In this document: positions 1 to 7,566 of the stretch, one piece after another
Position numbering within the stretch: the stretch's first letter is position 1
Layout of the letters: every line of letters begins with the position of its first letter
NCBI GenBank assembly: GCA_934541015.1
Contig: CAKTDC010000001.1
Coordinates: 1 to 64,000, forward strand
Length of the DNA: 64,000 nt
Direction: 5' to 3'
Origin: an uncultured Luteimonas sp.
GTDB taxonomy: Bacteria > Pseudomonadota > Gammaproteobacteria > Xanthomonadales > Xanthomonadaceae
Program-made: the position numbers and the translations under genes
Notes under the pieces: generated by a model
What the model saw: the letters and a program-made list of their open reading frames with translations, nothing else
What the model was told of the DNA's origin: nothing
Databases searched by the model: none

Positions 1-163
1 AACCGCTGAAAGCATCTAAGCGGGAAGCGCGCCTCAAGATGAGATCTCCCGGGACACAAGTCCCCTGAAGGAACCATCAAGACCAGGTGGTTGATAGGCT
101 GGGTGTGTAAGTGCAGCAATGTATTGAGCTAACCAGTACTAATGATCCGTGTGGCTTGACCAT
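1..163 (+). rRNA. rrl: 23S ribosomal RNA, 3' end (partial)
   Basis: The first ~163 bases match the conserved 3' end of bacterial 23S rRNA, including the GCTGAAAGCATCTAAGCGGG segment, GTTGATAGGCTGGGTGTGTAAG and the terminal AACCAGTACTAATGATCCG stretch. The gene begins outside the window. The spacer to the 5S gene (164-327) contains no tRNA that I can fold and presumably carries the 23S processing stalk and the 5S precursor leader. Confidence 0.95.
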
Positions 164-327
164 ATAACCTCAAGTGGCCTTGGACTCTGCGACGCGTCAG
201 ACAGTCCTCCACAAACCTCGCTACTTCCCCCCTTTGAGAGCGTGAGCGCGAACTCTGTGCGCATTCGTGCGCGGAAATCCGGACAAGCGTGCGGATTCCG
301 ACAGAGCCCCGCGACCCTCCACCCTCT

Positions 328-443
328 CCCTGGTGACAATGGCTGTGTGGAACCACCCGATCCCATTCCGAACTCGGAAGTGAAACGCACACGCGCCAAT
401 GGTAGTGTGCACTCAGCATGCGAGAGTAGGTCATCGCCAGGGT
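328..443 (+). rRNA. rrf: 5S ribosomal RNA
   Basis: About 116 bases with the 5S core (CCGAACTCGGAAGTGAAACG and the AATGGTAGTGTG and GCATGCGAGAGTAGG segments). The ends CCCTGGTGAC and TCGCCAGGG pair to form helix I, which fixes the boundaries within a base or two. It lies 164 bp after the 23S end and is the last gene of the rRNA operon. Confidence 0.94.
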
Positions 444-451
444 CTTTACCC

Positions 452-485
452 AAAACCCCCGCCGGACAACCGGCGGGGGTTTTTC
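452..485 (+). terminator. Bidirectional rho-independent terminator of the rRNA operon and rpiA
   Basis: A CCCCCGCCGG stem, ACAA loop and CCGGCGGGGG arm are followed by TTTTTCTTT and preceded by AAAA. It therefore works for the rRNA operon on the plus strand and for rpiA arriving on the minus strand. Confidence 0.88.
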
Positions 486-519
486 TTTGCCTGCGCCAGC
501 CACGCGGCGGGTGCAGTGT

Positions 520-1167
520 TTACAAGATCAGCGGTGGCTCTCCGCCGACGATGACGACATCGGCAGGGCGGCGGGCGAACAGGCCGACGCTGACCACGCC
601 GGGGATCTGGTTGAGCTCGGTCTCCATCGCCACCGGGTCGGTGATCCGCAGGCCGTGGATGTCGAGGATCCAGTTGCCGTTGTCGGTGACCACGCCCTCG
701 CGCCAGGCGGGTTGGCCGCCGGTCCGGGACAGGATCTGGCGCGCGACCAGGCTGCGCGCCATGGGGATGACTTCGACCGGCAGCGGGAAACGGCCCAGCA
801 CATCGACCCGCTTTGCCGGATCGATAATGCAGACGAATCTCGTGCTGGCCTCGGCAATGATCTTCTCGCGGGTCAGGGCCGCGCCGCCGCCCTTGATCAG
901 TCGCCTGGAGGGATCGCACTCGTCGGCACCGTCGACGTACAGGTGCAGCGGTCCGGTGGCGTTGAGATCAAGCACCTCGATGCCGTGCTGCTTCAGGCGG
1001 GCGGTGCTCTGCTCGGAGCTGGAAACGGCGCCGGCGATGCGGTCGCGGATGCGGCCGAGGGCATCGATGAAGTAGGCCACGGTCGAGCCGGTGCCGACCC
1101 CGACGACCATGCCGTCCTCGACGAAATCGATGGCCTTCTCGCCGGCCTGGCGTTTTGATTCGGACAT
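520..1167 (-). CDS. rpiA: Ribose-5-phosphate isomerase A
   Basis: 215 residues, normal length for RpiA. It interconverts ribose-5-phosphate and ribulose-5-phosphate in the non-oxidative pentose phosphate pathway in the cytoplasm. Visible family motifs are the phosphate-binding GVGTGSTV loop (~residues 23-30), SSEQST, the catalytic DGADE with downstream IKGGGAAL and REK (~residues 77-100), and a C-terminal [14 protein letters not shown] strand. ATG start. The gene runs convergently into the rRNA operon terminator. Upstream, separated by a 69-bp inverted-repeat element, is the EVE-domain gene on the same strand, so co-transcription is possible but would have to read through that element. Confidence 0.96.
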   Translation of the reverse strand: MSESKRQAGEKAIDFVEDGMVVGVGTGSTVAYFIDALGRIRDRIAGAVSSSEQSTARLKQHGIEVLDLNATGPLHLYVDGADECDPSRRLIKGGGAALTREKIIAEASTRFVCIIDPAKRVDVLGRFPLPVEVIPMARSLVARQILSRTGGQPAWREGVVTDNGNWILDIHGLRITDPVAMETELNQIPGVVSVGLFARRPADVVIVGGEPPLIL

Positions 1168-1185
1168 TGCGAAGGAACCTGGATG

Positions 1186-1254
1186 GTGATTCGTGATTGG
1201 TGATTGGCAAAGGCGAAAAGCAGGTGCTCTTTGGAATCACCAATCACCAATCAC
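1186..1254. repeat. Inverted-repeat intergenic element, GTGATTG type
   Basis: A 20-bp left arm at 1186-1205 (heptad-like GTGATT units) is matched by its reverse complement at 1235-1254 with one mismatch, enclosing a ~29-bp core. It fills the gap between the rpiA start (1167) and the stop of the EVE gene (1262). The plan, short tandem GGTGATT units inverted around a core, resembles the GGGAATC elements at 15.4 and 34.2 kb, although the unit sequence differs. Confidence 0.7.
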
Positions 1255-1261
1255 AGACAGA

Positions 1262-1735
1262 TCATCGCTGCTCCAGGCCCAGCAGCAGCTTCCACTGGGC
1301 CGCCGTCACCGGCAGCACCGACAGGCGCGAGCCCTTGCGAATCAGGGCGAACTCCTCGCCCAGGGCCTCGGCGTGGCCGCGGATCTCCTCGAGGGGGATG
1401 GCGCGCGCGAGCTTGCGCACGAAACCGACATCCACCAGATCCCAGCGCGGCTGCTCGCGGGTCGCCTTCCCGTCGTGGTACTTGGACTTGCGGTCGAACT
1501 GGGTCGGGTCGGGATAGGGCGTGCTGGCCACTTCGGCAATGCCGTAGATGCCGGGGATGTCGGTGTTGGAGTGGTAGAACAGGACGCCGTCGCCGACCTG
1601 CATCTGGCGCATGAAGTTGCGCGCCTGGTAGTTGCGTACGCCGGTCCAGGGTTCGGTGCCGACGCGCTGGAGGTCGTCGATGGAGAAGTCGCCGGGTTCG
1701 GACTTCATCAGCCAGTAGCGCTTGCGTTTGCTCAT
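1262..1735 (-). CDS. EVE domain-containing protein (Thymocyte nuclear protein 1-like)
   Basis: 157 residues forming a single EVE domain, a PUA/YTH-like fold thought to bind modified nucleic acid bases. Diagnostic signatures are the N-terminal YWLMKSEPGDFSIDDL, the WTGVRNYQARNFMR segment and FYHSN, then GIYGIAEV and a C-terminal VTAAQWKLLL helix. ATG start at 1735. Its start overlaps the stop of fthC by 4 bp (ATGA), so it is translationally coupled to fthC. This fthC-EVE pairing is common in gammaproteobacteria. The ligand is not known. Confidence 0.92.
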   Translation of the reverse strand: MSKRKRYWLMKSEPGDFSIDDLQRVGTEPWTGVRNYQARNFMRQMQVGDGVLFYHSNTDIPGIYGIAEVASTPYPDPTQFDRKSKYHDGKATREQPRWDLVDVGFVRKLARAIPLEEIRGHAEALGEEFALIRKGSRLSVLPVTAAQWKLLLGLEQR

Positions 1736-2313
1736 CGGGGCGGCAGGAAAGTGGCGGATTCGGTGCAGACCGCGTCCAGGGGGATGTCCCAGGCCTGCGG
1801 CACAATCGCGTCGGCCTGCTGGGCGGCGAATGCGGCGCCCACCAGATACGGCGGAGGGGCCTGCCCGGAGCGGGACGCGAAGCTGCGATCGTACCAGCCG
1901 CCGCCCATGCCGAGCCGGTTGCAGCGCGCGTCGAACGCGACCAGAGGAAGCACCACCAGATCCAGGTCCGCAGGCTCCAGCAGCACCGCTGCGTCGACCT
2001 CGGGCTCGGGGATGCCGTAGCGGTTGGCGGCCAGCGGCATGCCCGGATGCCAGGGTGCGAAGCGCAGGCGGCCGTCGTCGTGCAGCACCGGCAGGCAGTA
2101 GGCGAGGCCGGAGGGAAGGCGCATCTGCCAGACATGCAGGGCGATCTCGCCGTCCATCGCCCAGTAGCCGGCGACCAGGCCGCGGCGGGGGGCGAAGGGC
2201 AGGCCGAGCAGGCGTGCGGCGATCGCCTCGGCGGCCGCAATGCGCTCGGCCGGAGCGATCGACCGGCGCCGGTCGCGGAATGCGCGCCGCTGTCCGTGGC
2301 GTTCAGTCAGCAT
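1732..2313 (-). CDS. fthC: 5-formyltetrahydrofolate cyclo-ligase
   Basis: 193 residues. It converts 5-formyl-THF to 5,10-methenyl-THF using ATP, returning stored folate to one-carbon metabolism. Seen are the N-terminal basic R-RR segment, EPADLDLVVLPLVAFD and the nucleotide-binding GMGGGWYDRSF motif (~residues 137-147). It sits directly downstream of the 6S RNA gene, as ygfA does in Escherichia coli, where read-through from ssrS contributes to expression; the same is plausible here because there are only ~38 bp between the 6S 3' end and this ATG. Confidence 0.94.
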   Translation of the reverse strand: MLTERHGQRRAFRDRRRSIAPAERIAAAEAIAARLLGLPFAPRRGLVAGYWAMDGEIALHVWQMRLPSGLAYCLPVLHDDGRLRFAPWHPGMPLAANRYGIPEPEVDAAVLLEPADLDLVVLPLVAFDARCNRLGMGGGWYDRSFASRSGQAPPPYLVGAAFAAQQADAIVPQAWDIPLDAVCTESATFLPPR

Positions 2314-2351
2314 CGCTGCGGACGGAGCCGGCGGGCGGGCGCGTGAAAGGG

Positions 2352-2541
2352 GAATACGTCCTCCGCCATGCCGATGCCTGCGAAACGACCTTGAACCCGG
2401 GGTTCAAGTGGGGACGCTTGGAAGCCTTCGGGCTTTCCGCTGCATGGCGGGCATGCACGCCGGGTTTCCGCTGCGCCCCCGTGGTCGTTCTTAAGGGACA
2501 AGGTGAATGTTTGCGCATGCCGTCGAACACGGCAGAGGACG
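2352..2541 (-). ncRNA. ssrS: 6S RNA
   Basis: The interval between zapA and fthC is the conserved home of 6S RNA. On the minus strand the 5' end GTCCTC (2540-2535) pairs with GAGGAC near the 3' end (2363-2358), closing a long irregular hairpin of ~190 nt. The conserved palindrome CTTGAACCCCGGGTTCAAG lies near the 3' side, followed by CGCAGGCATCGGCATGGCGG, comparable to the E. coli 3' arm. A -10 box TATACT ends 7-8 nt before the inferred +1. 6S RNA binds sigma70-RNA polymerase as an open-promoter mimic in stationary phase. The ends are estimated to within about 5 nt. Confidence 0.88.
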
Positions 2542-2548
2542 CAGGACC

Positions 2549-2554
2549 AGTATA
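2549..2554 (-). promoter_or_regulatory. -10 box of the 6S RNA promoter
   Basis: TATACT on the minus strand, 7-8 bases upstream of the inferred 6S RNA start at 2541. No good -35 match is visible at 17 bp. Confidence 0.6.
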
Positions 2555-2655
2555 GCCCCTTGTTCCGCGGCGGGAACTCCGTCGGCGGCGGTCATGCGGG
2601 AAACGGGCCTGATGGCTTGCCTGCGTTCATGTCCGCGACCGCGGCTTCGCCGGCG

Positions 2656-2961
2656 TCAGGGGGAGGTCTCCAGCAGGCCATCGAGCCTGCGCTGGAGGTC
2701 GTCGAGCGTGCGCGAGATCTCGCGATCGCGGCGGCCGGTGTCGTCGCGCAGCTGCAGCAGCTCGTGCGCGAGATTCAGGGCGGCGAGCACGGCCACACGA
2801 TCAACCGCCGCCATGCGGTTGGCGCCGCGCACTTCGCGCATCCGGCCGTCGAGCAGCCGGGCCGCGGCGAGCAGGCTGTCGCGCTCGTCGGGCTGGACGC
2901 CGACGGTGTACTCGCGGTCAAGGACGCGGATGCTGACCGGTTCGTTAGGGGACGCGCTCAC
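2656..2961 (-). CDS. zapA: Cell division protein ZapA
   Basis: 101 residues, typical of ZapA. It binds and bundles FtsZ at the division ring. The N-terminal half holds the globular VSIRVLDREYTVGV strand pair and ERDSLLAAARLLD helix; the C-terminal half (~55-100) is a charged helix that would form the dimeric coiled coil. The start is GTG at 2961. It follows the ZapB-like gene by 106 bp and precedes 6S RNA, the usual gammaproteobacterial order. Confidence 0.93.
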   Translation of the reverse strand: MSASPNEPVSIRVLDREYTVGVQPDERDSLLAAARLLDGRMREVRGANRMAAVDRVAVLAALNLAHELLQLRDDTGRRDREISRTLDDLQRRLDGLLETSP

Positions 2962-3067
2962 GGGTGGCCGCCGGCTGGAGTGGGGGAGGCGCTGGACCGC
3001 GCGCCCGGAGGGCGGGCTGGAGAACGCCGGGTGCCGGACAGGCGGGCATGGACCATCCCGGTTCCGG

Positions 3068-3289
3068 TCATGTGTGCTGCTCCAGCGACTTGAGCCGCGC
3101 GATCATCGCCTCGACCCGCGAGCGGGCCTGTTCGTTCTTGGCCAGCAGCTGGGCGCGTTCGTTGCTGGCCTGCTCGTGCTGCTGGCGCAGCAGGCGGTTT
3201 TCCTCGGTGAGCCGGCCGACGCGCTCGACCAGCGTCTCGATGCGCTCGGCGACGAGGCGGAACTGGGCGGTCAGGTCCGGATTGTCCAT
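3068..3289 (-). CDS. ZapB-like coiled-coil protein (TIGR02449 family)
   Basis: 73 residues, almost entirely one amphipathic helix with heptad spacing (RLTEENRLLRQQHEQ..). Small coiled-coil proteins of this family sit next to zapA in Xanthomonads and pseudomonads and are inferred to be cell-division accessory proteins like ZapB. ATG start. It follows the stop of the GGDEF-EAL gene by 31 bp on the same strand, so that gene may feed transcription into it. Confidence 0.82.
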   Translation of the reverse strand: MDNPDLTAQFRLVAERIETLVERVGRLTEENRLLRQQHEQASNERAQLLAKNEQARSRVEAMIARLKSLEQHT

Positions 3290-3320
3290 GACGGCACGAT
3301 AGGCAGGCGGTGCGGGACGG

Positions 3321-5540
3321 TCAAGGCATGGTCAGCAGCGGCTGCTGGCCGCTGCCGGCATGCCCCGACGAGCGGTTGCGGATGAAGGCCAGGCAGGCGT
3401 GCGGATCGAGCGGCGGCGACAGCCAGAAGCCCTGGATCTCGTCGCAGCGGTGGTTCGCGAGGAACTGCATCTGCGCCTCGGTCTCAACGCCCTCTGCGAC
3501 CACGTTCAGGCCCAGGGAATGGGCCATGGTGATCACCGTGCTGGTGATCGCGGCGTCTTCCGGATCGTGGGTCAGGTCGCCGATGAAGGCCTTGTCGATC
3601 TTGATCGTGGTGATGGGCAGGCGCTTGAGATAGGCCAGCGACGAGTAGCCGGTGCCGAAATCGTCGATCGCCACCGACACTCCCAGTTCGCGGAAGGTCT
3701 GCAGCTTGGCCGAGGTCAGCTCGGCATTGGCCATCAGCACGCTTTCGGTCAGTTCCAGCTCCAGCGAATGCGGCGGCATGCCGATGTCGGTCAGCACGTT
3801 GCGCACCACTTCCGGGAAATCGCCGCGCAGCAGCTGGAGCACCGAGACGTTCACCGACACGGTCAGGTCGTCGACGCCGTGCTGGCGCCAGCGGTGCAGC
3901 GCCAGGCAGGCCTCGCGCAGGACCCATTCGCCGATCTCCAGGATCTGCCCGCTTTCCTCGGCCATCGGGATGAAGTCGGCCGGCGCGATCTCGCCGTGCT
4001 TGTCGCTGTGCCAGCGCAGCAGGGCCTCGACGCCGGTGATCCGGGCGCTGGCCAGCGACATCCGCGGCTGGAAGACCAGGCGCAGTTCGCCGCGGTCGAG
4101 CACCTTGCGCAGGGCGCTGGAGATCGTCGCCCGCTGCCGGATCGAGACGTCCATGGCGTCGTTGTAGCGCATGAAGGTGCGGCGGCCGGCGGCCTTGGCC
4201 TGGTACATCGCGGTATCCGCCTGCTTGAGCAGCTCGGTCGGAACCAGGGCGTTGTCCGGATAGAGCGAGATGCCGATGGACGGGGAGATGGCGATCTCGC
4301 GGCGGTCGTCGAGGAGCAGCGGCGCCTCGAAGGCCATGATGATCTCGCGCGCGGTCTTGTCGGCTTCTTCCGGCGCGGCCAGGTTCTCGAGCACCACGGT
4401 GAATTCGTCGCCGCCCAGCCGCGCCACGGTCTGGTGGCTGCCGACCGTCTGCTGCAGGCGCACGGCGGCGGCGCGCAGGATGCGGTCTCCGGCGGCGTGG
4501 CCGAGCGAGTCGTTGATGTCCTTGAACCGGTCCAGGTCCAGGAACAGCACGGCGATGCGGCTGTCCTCGCGGTGCGCACGCACGATCGCCCGCGACAGCC
4601 GGTCCGAGAGCAGCGAGCGGTTGGGCAGATTGGTCAGGGTGTCGAAGTTGGCCAGGTAGCGCAGCTCCTGCTCGGCGCGCTTCTGCTGGGTGATGTCGTT
4701 GAGGACCGCGACGTGGCGGACCAGCTTGCCGTTGGAGTCGTAGATGCAGCTCGACTCGATCGAGCACAGGAACTCCTCGCCGTCCTTCTTCCGCTGCCAG
4801 ATCTCGCCGCTCCAGCGGCCCTTGCGCAGGATCGATTCGCGGATGTAGGTGTAGAAGGCGGCATCGTGCTGGGGGCTGTCGAGGATGCTGGCGTTCTGGC
4901 CGACGATTTCCCCGGCGCCGTAGCCGGTGATGCGCTCGAACGCGGGATTGACCGAGATGAAGATGAAATGCGGGTCCAGCACCGACACCGCCTCGCTCAT
5001 GCTGCGCAGCACCTCGGCGGCGATCAGCCGCTCGCGGTCGGCGGCGCGGGTGTCGGTGATGTTCAGCGCGGTGCCGGCGATGCGCAGGACGTTGCCGGCG
5101 GCATCGCGCGCGACCGCGCGGCCGCGGGCCCGCACCCAGATCCAGTTCCCGTCGCCGCCGGCGATGCGCACTTCCGCCAGGAAGGTGCGGCTGCGCTGCT
5201 GCAGGTAGTCCTGGAGGCGGTCGACGGCCGACTGCCGGTCGTCCGGATGCACCAGGTCGTCGAAGGCGATCACGTCCCCGGTCATGCCGTGCGACTCGCC
5301 GGAGCCGCGGCCTTCCAGCAGCAGGCGGTGGATCCTGCCGGTACGCAGGTCGTAGTCCCAGTAGCGCTCGCCGGTCGCCCACAGCGCCAGCTGCAGCCGT
5401 TCCTCGCGCTCGCGCAGTTCGGACAGATACCGGCGCTCGGCCCGGCGCCTGCGCATCAGCAGGATTGCCAGCCAGGTACCCAGGGCGAACAGCAGGACGG
5501 TTGCCCCCAGCAGAAACCGGGCATTGGCATCGGCCAGCAA
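3321..5540 (-). CDS. Membrane-anchored PAS-GGDEF-EAL cyclic-di-GMP enzyme
   Basis: 739 residues. One transmembrane helix (~9-29) with a basic MRRRR stop, then two PAS-type domains (~45-165 and ~170-290), a GGDEF domain with an intact GGDEF near residue 374, and a C-terminal EAL domain with EALLRW (~503), DDFGTGYSSL and the EGVET loop. Both catalytic motifs look intact, so it could make or degrade c-di-GMP. There is no RxxD inhibitory site before GGDEF. The start is TTG at 5540: the codon three triplets upstream is a stop and a GAGGGGGG ribosome site lies 9 bases away; the first in-frame ATG would delete the membrane helix. It interrupts the usual ygfB to zapA neighbourhood. Confidence 0.9.
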   Translation of the reverse strand: MLADANARFLLGATVLLFALGTWLAILLMRRRRAERRYLSELREREERLQLALWATGERYWDYDLRTGRIHRLLLEGRGSGESHGMTGDVIAFDDLVHPDDRQSAVDRLQDYLQQRSRTFLAEVRIAGGDGNWIWVRARGRAVARDAAGNVLRIAGTALNITDTRAADRERLIAAEVLRSMSEAVSVLDPHFIFISVNPAFERITGYGAGEIVGQNASILDSPQHDAAFYTYIRESILRKGRWSGEIWQRKKDGEEFLCSIESSCIYDSNGKLVRHVAVLNDITQQKRAEQELRYLANFDTLTNLPNRSLLSDRLSRAIVRAHREDSRIAVLFLDLDRFKDINDSLGHAAGDRILRAAAVRLQQTVGSHQTVARLGGDEFTVVLENLAAPEEADKTAREIIMAFEAPLLLDDRREIAISPSIGISLYPDNALVPTELLKQADTAMYQAKAAGRRTFMRYNDAMDVSIRQRATISSALRKVLDRGELRLVFQPRMSLASARITGVEALLRWHSDKHGEIAPADFIPMAEESGQILEIGEWVLREACLALHRWRQHGVDDLTVSVNVSVLQLLRGDFPEVVRNVLTDIGMPPHSLELELTESVLMANAELTSAKLQTFRELGVSVAIDDFGTGYSSLAYLKRLPITTIKIDKAFIGDLTHDPEDAAITSTVITMAHSLGLNVVAEGVETEAQMQFLANHRCDEIQGFWLSPPLDPHACLAFIRNRSSGHAGSGQQPLLTMP

Positions 5541-5659
5541 GACGGGTCACCCCCCTCGGCAACCAGCGATCGTGCAGTGTAGGCGCGGACGCCGGGGCGC
5601 AACAAGCCGGCGTCGGGAGCCGCTGCTAGACTGTCGGTCTTCACGATCAGGGTTGGACC

Positions 5660-6205
5660 TTGCCTGCCGCCATGCCCCTGTATGACGAAGTCGATGCCGC
5701 CTGCGCGGAGCTGCGCCTGGGTGTCGACGCCAGCGAACTGCACGGCGGGCTGAGCGGCTGGCTCGCCGGCGGCGGGGACGACGGCCCGGCCTGGCTGGGC
5801 AGCGTGCTGGCCGACGGCGACCTGCCGGTGGTGGCGGCCGGAGGCGCGCTCGACAGGCTGCGCGAGGCCACGCGCTCGCAACTGGAGGACCGCGATTTCG
5901 CCTTCGAACTCCTGCTTCCCGAGGACGATGCGCCGCTGTCCGAGCGCAGCGCCGCGCTGCTGGGCTGGTGCCGGGGTTTCATCGGCGGGTTCGGGCTGGG
6001 CTACGGCGAAGGGCGCGGGCTGTCGGAGGAGGGAAGCGAGGCGCTGGAGGATCTGGCCCGGCTCGCGGCGGCAGCGCCCGAGGCCGGCGACGAGGAGGAG
6101 GACGAGGCCGCCTTGGCCGAGATCGCCGAGTTCGTCCGGGTCGCGGCACTGCTGCTGCACGGCGACTGCGTGATGGGCCGGCGGCACCGGGAACGCTTCA
6201 ACTGA
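5660..6205 (+). CDS. ygfB: UPF0149 family protein YgfB
   Basis: 181 residues from a TTG start with AGGG 8 bases upstream; an in-frame ATG at 5672 is an alternative start. The protein has the UPF0149 pattern: SELHGGLSGWL near the N terminus, LLGWCRGFIGGFGLGYG (~105-120) and a terminal LLLHGDC helix, with an acidic linker EAGDEEEDEAA. In Pseudomonas aeruginosa YgfB interferes with an antiterminator of a beta-lactamase gene; no such role can be assumed here. Its stop overlaps the pepP start by one base, as in other gammaproteobacteria. Confidence 0.87.
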   Translation: MPAAMPLYDEVDAACAELRLGVDASELHGGLSGWLAGGGDDGPAWLGSVLADGDLPVVAAGGALDRLREATRSQLEDRDFAFELLLPEDDAPLSERSAALLGWCRGFIGGFGLGYGEGRGLSEEGSEALEDLARLAAAAPEAGDEEEDEAALAEIAEFVRVAALLLHGDCVMGRRHRERFN

Positions 6206-7536
6206 TGGCTGCCGGTTCCGGTATCTCCGGGCGCAGCTATGCGGCGCGGCGCCGGCAGCTGATGCGGCTGGCCGGCGAGGATGCGATCGTGATCGTGCCG
6301 GCGGCGCCCGAGCGCATCCGCAGCCGCGACACCCATTATCCCTACCGGCAGGATTCGGACCTGTGGTACCTGACCGGCTTTCCGGAGCCGGAGGCGGTGC
6401 TGGCGCTGATTCCCGGCCGCAGTCATGGCGAGTCGCTGCTGTTCTGCCGCGAACGCGATCCGGAGCGGGAAGCCTGGGACGGGCCGCGCGCCGGGCAGGA
6501 GGGGGCGGTCGAGGACTTCGGCCTGGATGACGCGTATCCGATCGACGATCTCGACGAAATCCTCCCGGGGCTGCTCGAGGGCCGCACCCGGGTCTACTAC
6601 CACTTCGGGCGCGACACCGAATTCGACCTGAAGCTGATCGGCTGGCTCAACCGCGTGCGCGCGCAGGTGCGGCAGGGCGCGCAGCCGCCGCACGAATTCC
6701 TCGAGCTCGGGCACCTGCTCGACGAGATGCGCCTGTTCAAGTCGCGCGAGGAGCTCAAGCTCATGCGCCGCGCCGCCGATATCAGCGTGCGTGCGCACGA
6801 GGCGGCGATGCGCGCGGCCAGGCCGGGGATCCGTGAATACGAACTGCAGGCGGAGATCGAGCGCGTGTTCCGCGCGGCCGACGCCGAGCCCGCCTACGGC
6901 AGCATCGTCGGCGCCGGCGCCAACGCCTGCGTGCTGCATTACCGCGCCAACCGCGCCACCGCCCGTGCCGGCGAGCTGGTGCTGGTCGACGCCGGCGCCG
7001 AATACCGCGGCTACGCCGCCGACATCACCCGGACCTTCCCGGTCGGTGGTCGCTTCACCGCGGCGCAGCGCGCGCTGCACGATCTGGTCTGCGCCGCGCA
7101 GGCCGCGGCGATCGCGAAGGCCCGGCCGGGCAATGCCTATGAATCCATGCACGAGGCCGCGGTCGAAACCCTGACCGACGGGCTGCTGTCGCTGGGACTG
7201 CTCAAGGGCTCCCTGCGCAGGAACATCGAGACCGCCGCCTACAAGCGCTTCTACCGGCACAAGACCGGGCACTGGCTGGGGCTGGACGTGCACGATGCCG
7301 GCGAGTACCGGATCGACGGCGAGTCGCGGCTGCTGGAGCCGGGCATGGCGTTCACCGTCGAACCCGGACTCTACGTCCCCGCGGATGCGCAGGACGTGGC
7401 CGCCCGCTGGCGCGGCATCGGCATCCGCATCGAGGACGATGTGGTGATCACCAGCGATGGCTGCGAACTCCTGACCGGTGCACTGGCCCGCGACGCGGAC
7501 GAGGTCGAGGCGCTGATGGCCGGCGCCGCCGGCTGA
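6205..7536 (+). CDS. pepP: Xaa-Pro aminopeptidase P
   Basis: 443 residues, full length for PepP. It releases an N-terminal residue that precedes proline. N-terminal AMP_N domain with RDTHYPYRQDSDLWYLTGF (~residues 40-58), then an M24 'pita-bread' catalytic domain. Metal ligands can be placed in LVDAGAEYRGYAADITRTFP (Asp, Asp), GHWLGLDVHD (His), TVEPGLYV (Glu) and GIRIEDDVV (Glu). The ATG overlaps the ygfB stop (TGATG). In many relatives ubiH follows pepP; here a second M24 peptidase gene, pepQ, lies convergently 30 bp downstream. Confidence 0.95.
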   Translation: MAAGSGISGRSYAARRRQLMRLAGEDAIVIVPAAPERIRSRDTHYPYRQDSDLWYLTGFPEPEAVLALIPGRSHGESLLFCRERDPEREAWDGPRAGQEGAVEDFGLDDAYPIDDLDEILPGLLEGRTRVYYHFGRDTEFDLKLIGWLNRVRAQVRQGAQPPHEFLELGHLLDEMRLFKSREELKLMRRAADISVRAHEAAMRAARPGIREYELQAEIERVFRAADAEPAYGSIVGAGANACVLHYRANRATARAGELVLVDAGAEYRGYAADITRTFPVGGRFTAAQRALHDLVCAAQAAAIAKARPGNAYESMHEAAVETLTDGLLSLGLLKGSLRRNIETAAYKRFYRHKTGHWLGLDVHDAGEYRIDGESRLLEPGMAFTVEPGLYVPADAQDVAARWRGIGIRIEDDVVITSDGCELLTGALARDADEVEALMAGAAG

Positions 7537-7566
7537 GCCACCGGCTGCGCGGCGCCAGGCGCGGCT

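Noticed and set aside
164..327. tRNA gene in the 23S-5S spacer
   Set aside because: No cloverleaf or T-loop consensus can be found.
149..1075. 308-codon plus-strand frame over the 5S gene and rpiA
   Set aside because: Covers rRNA, a terminator and the antisense of rpiA; no protein-like features.
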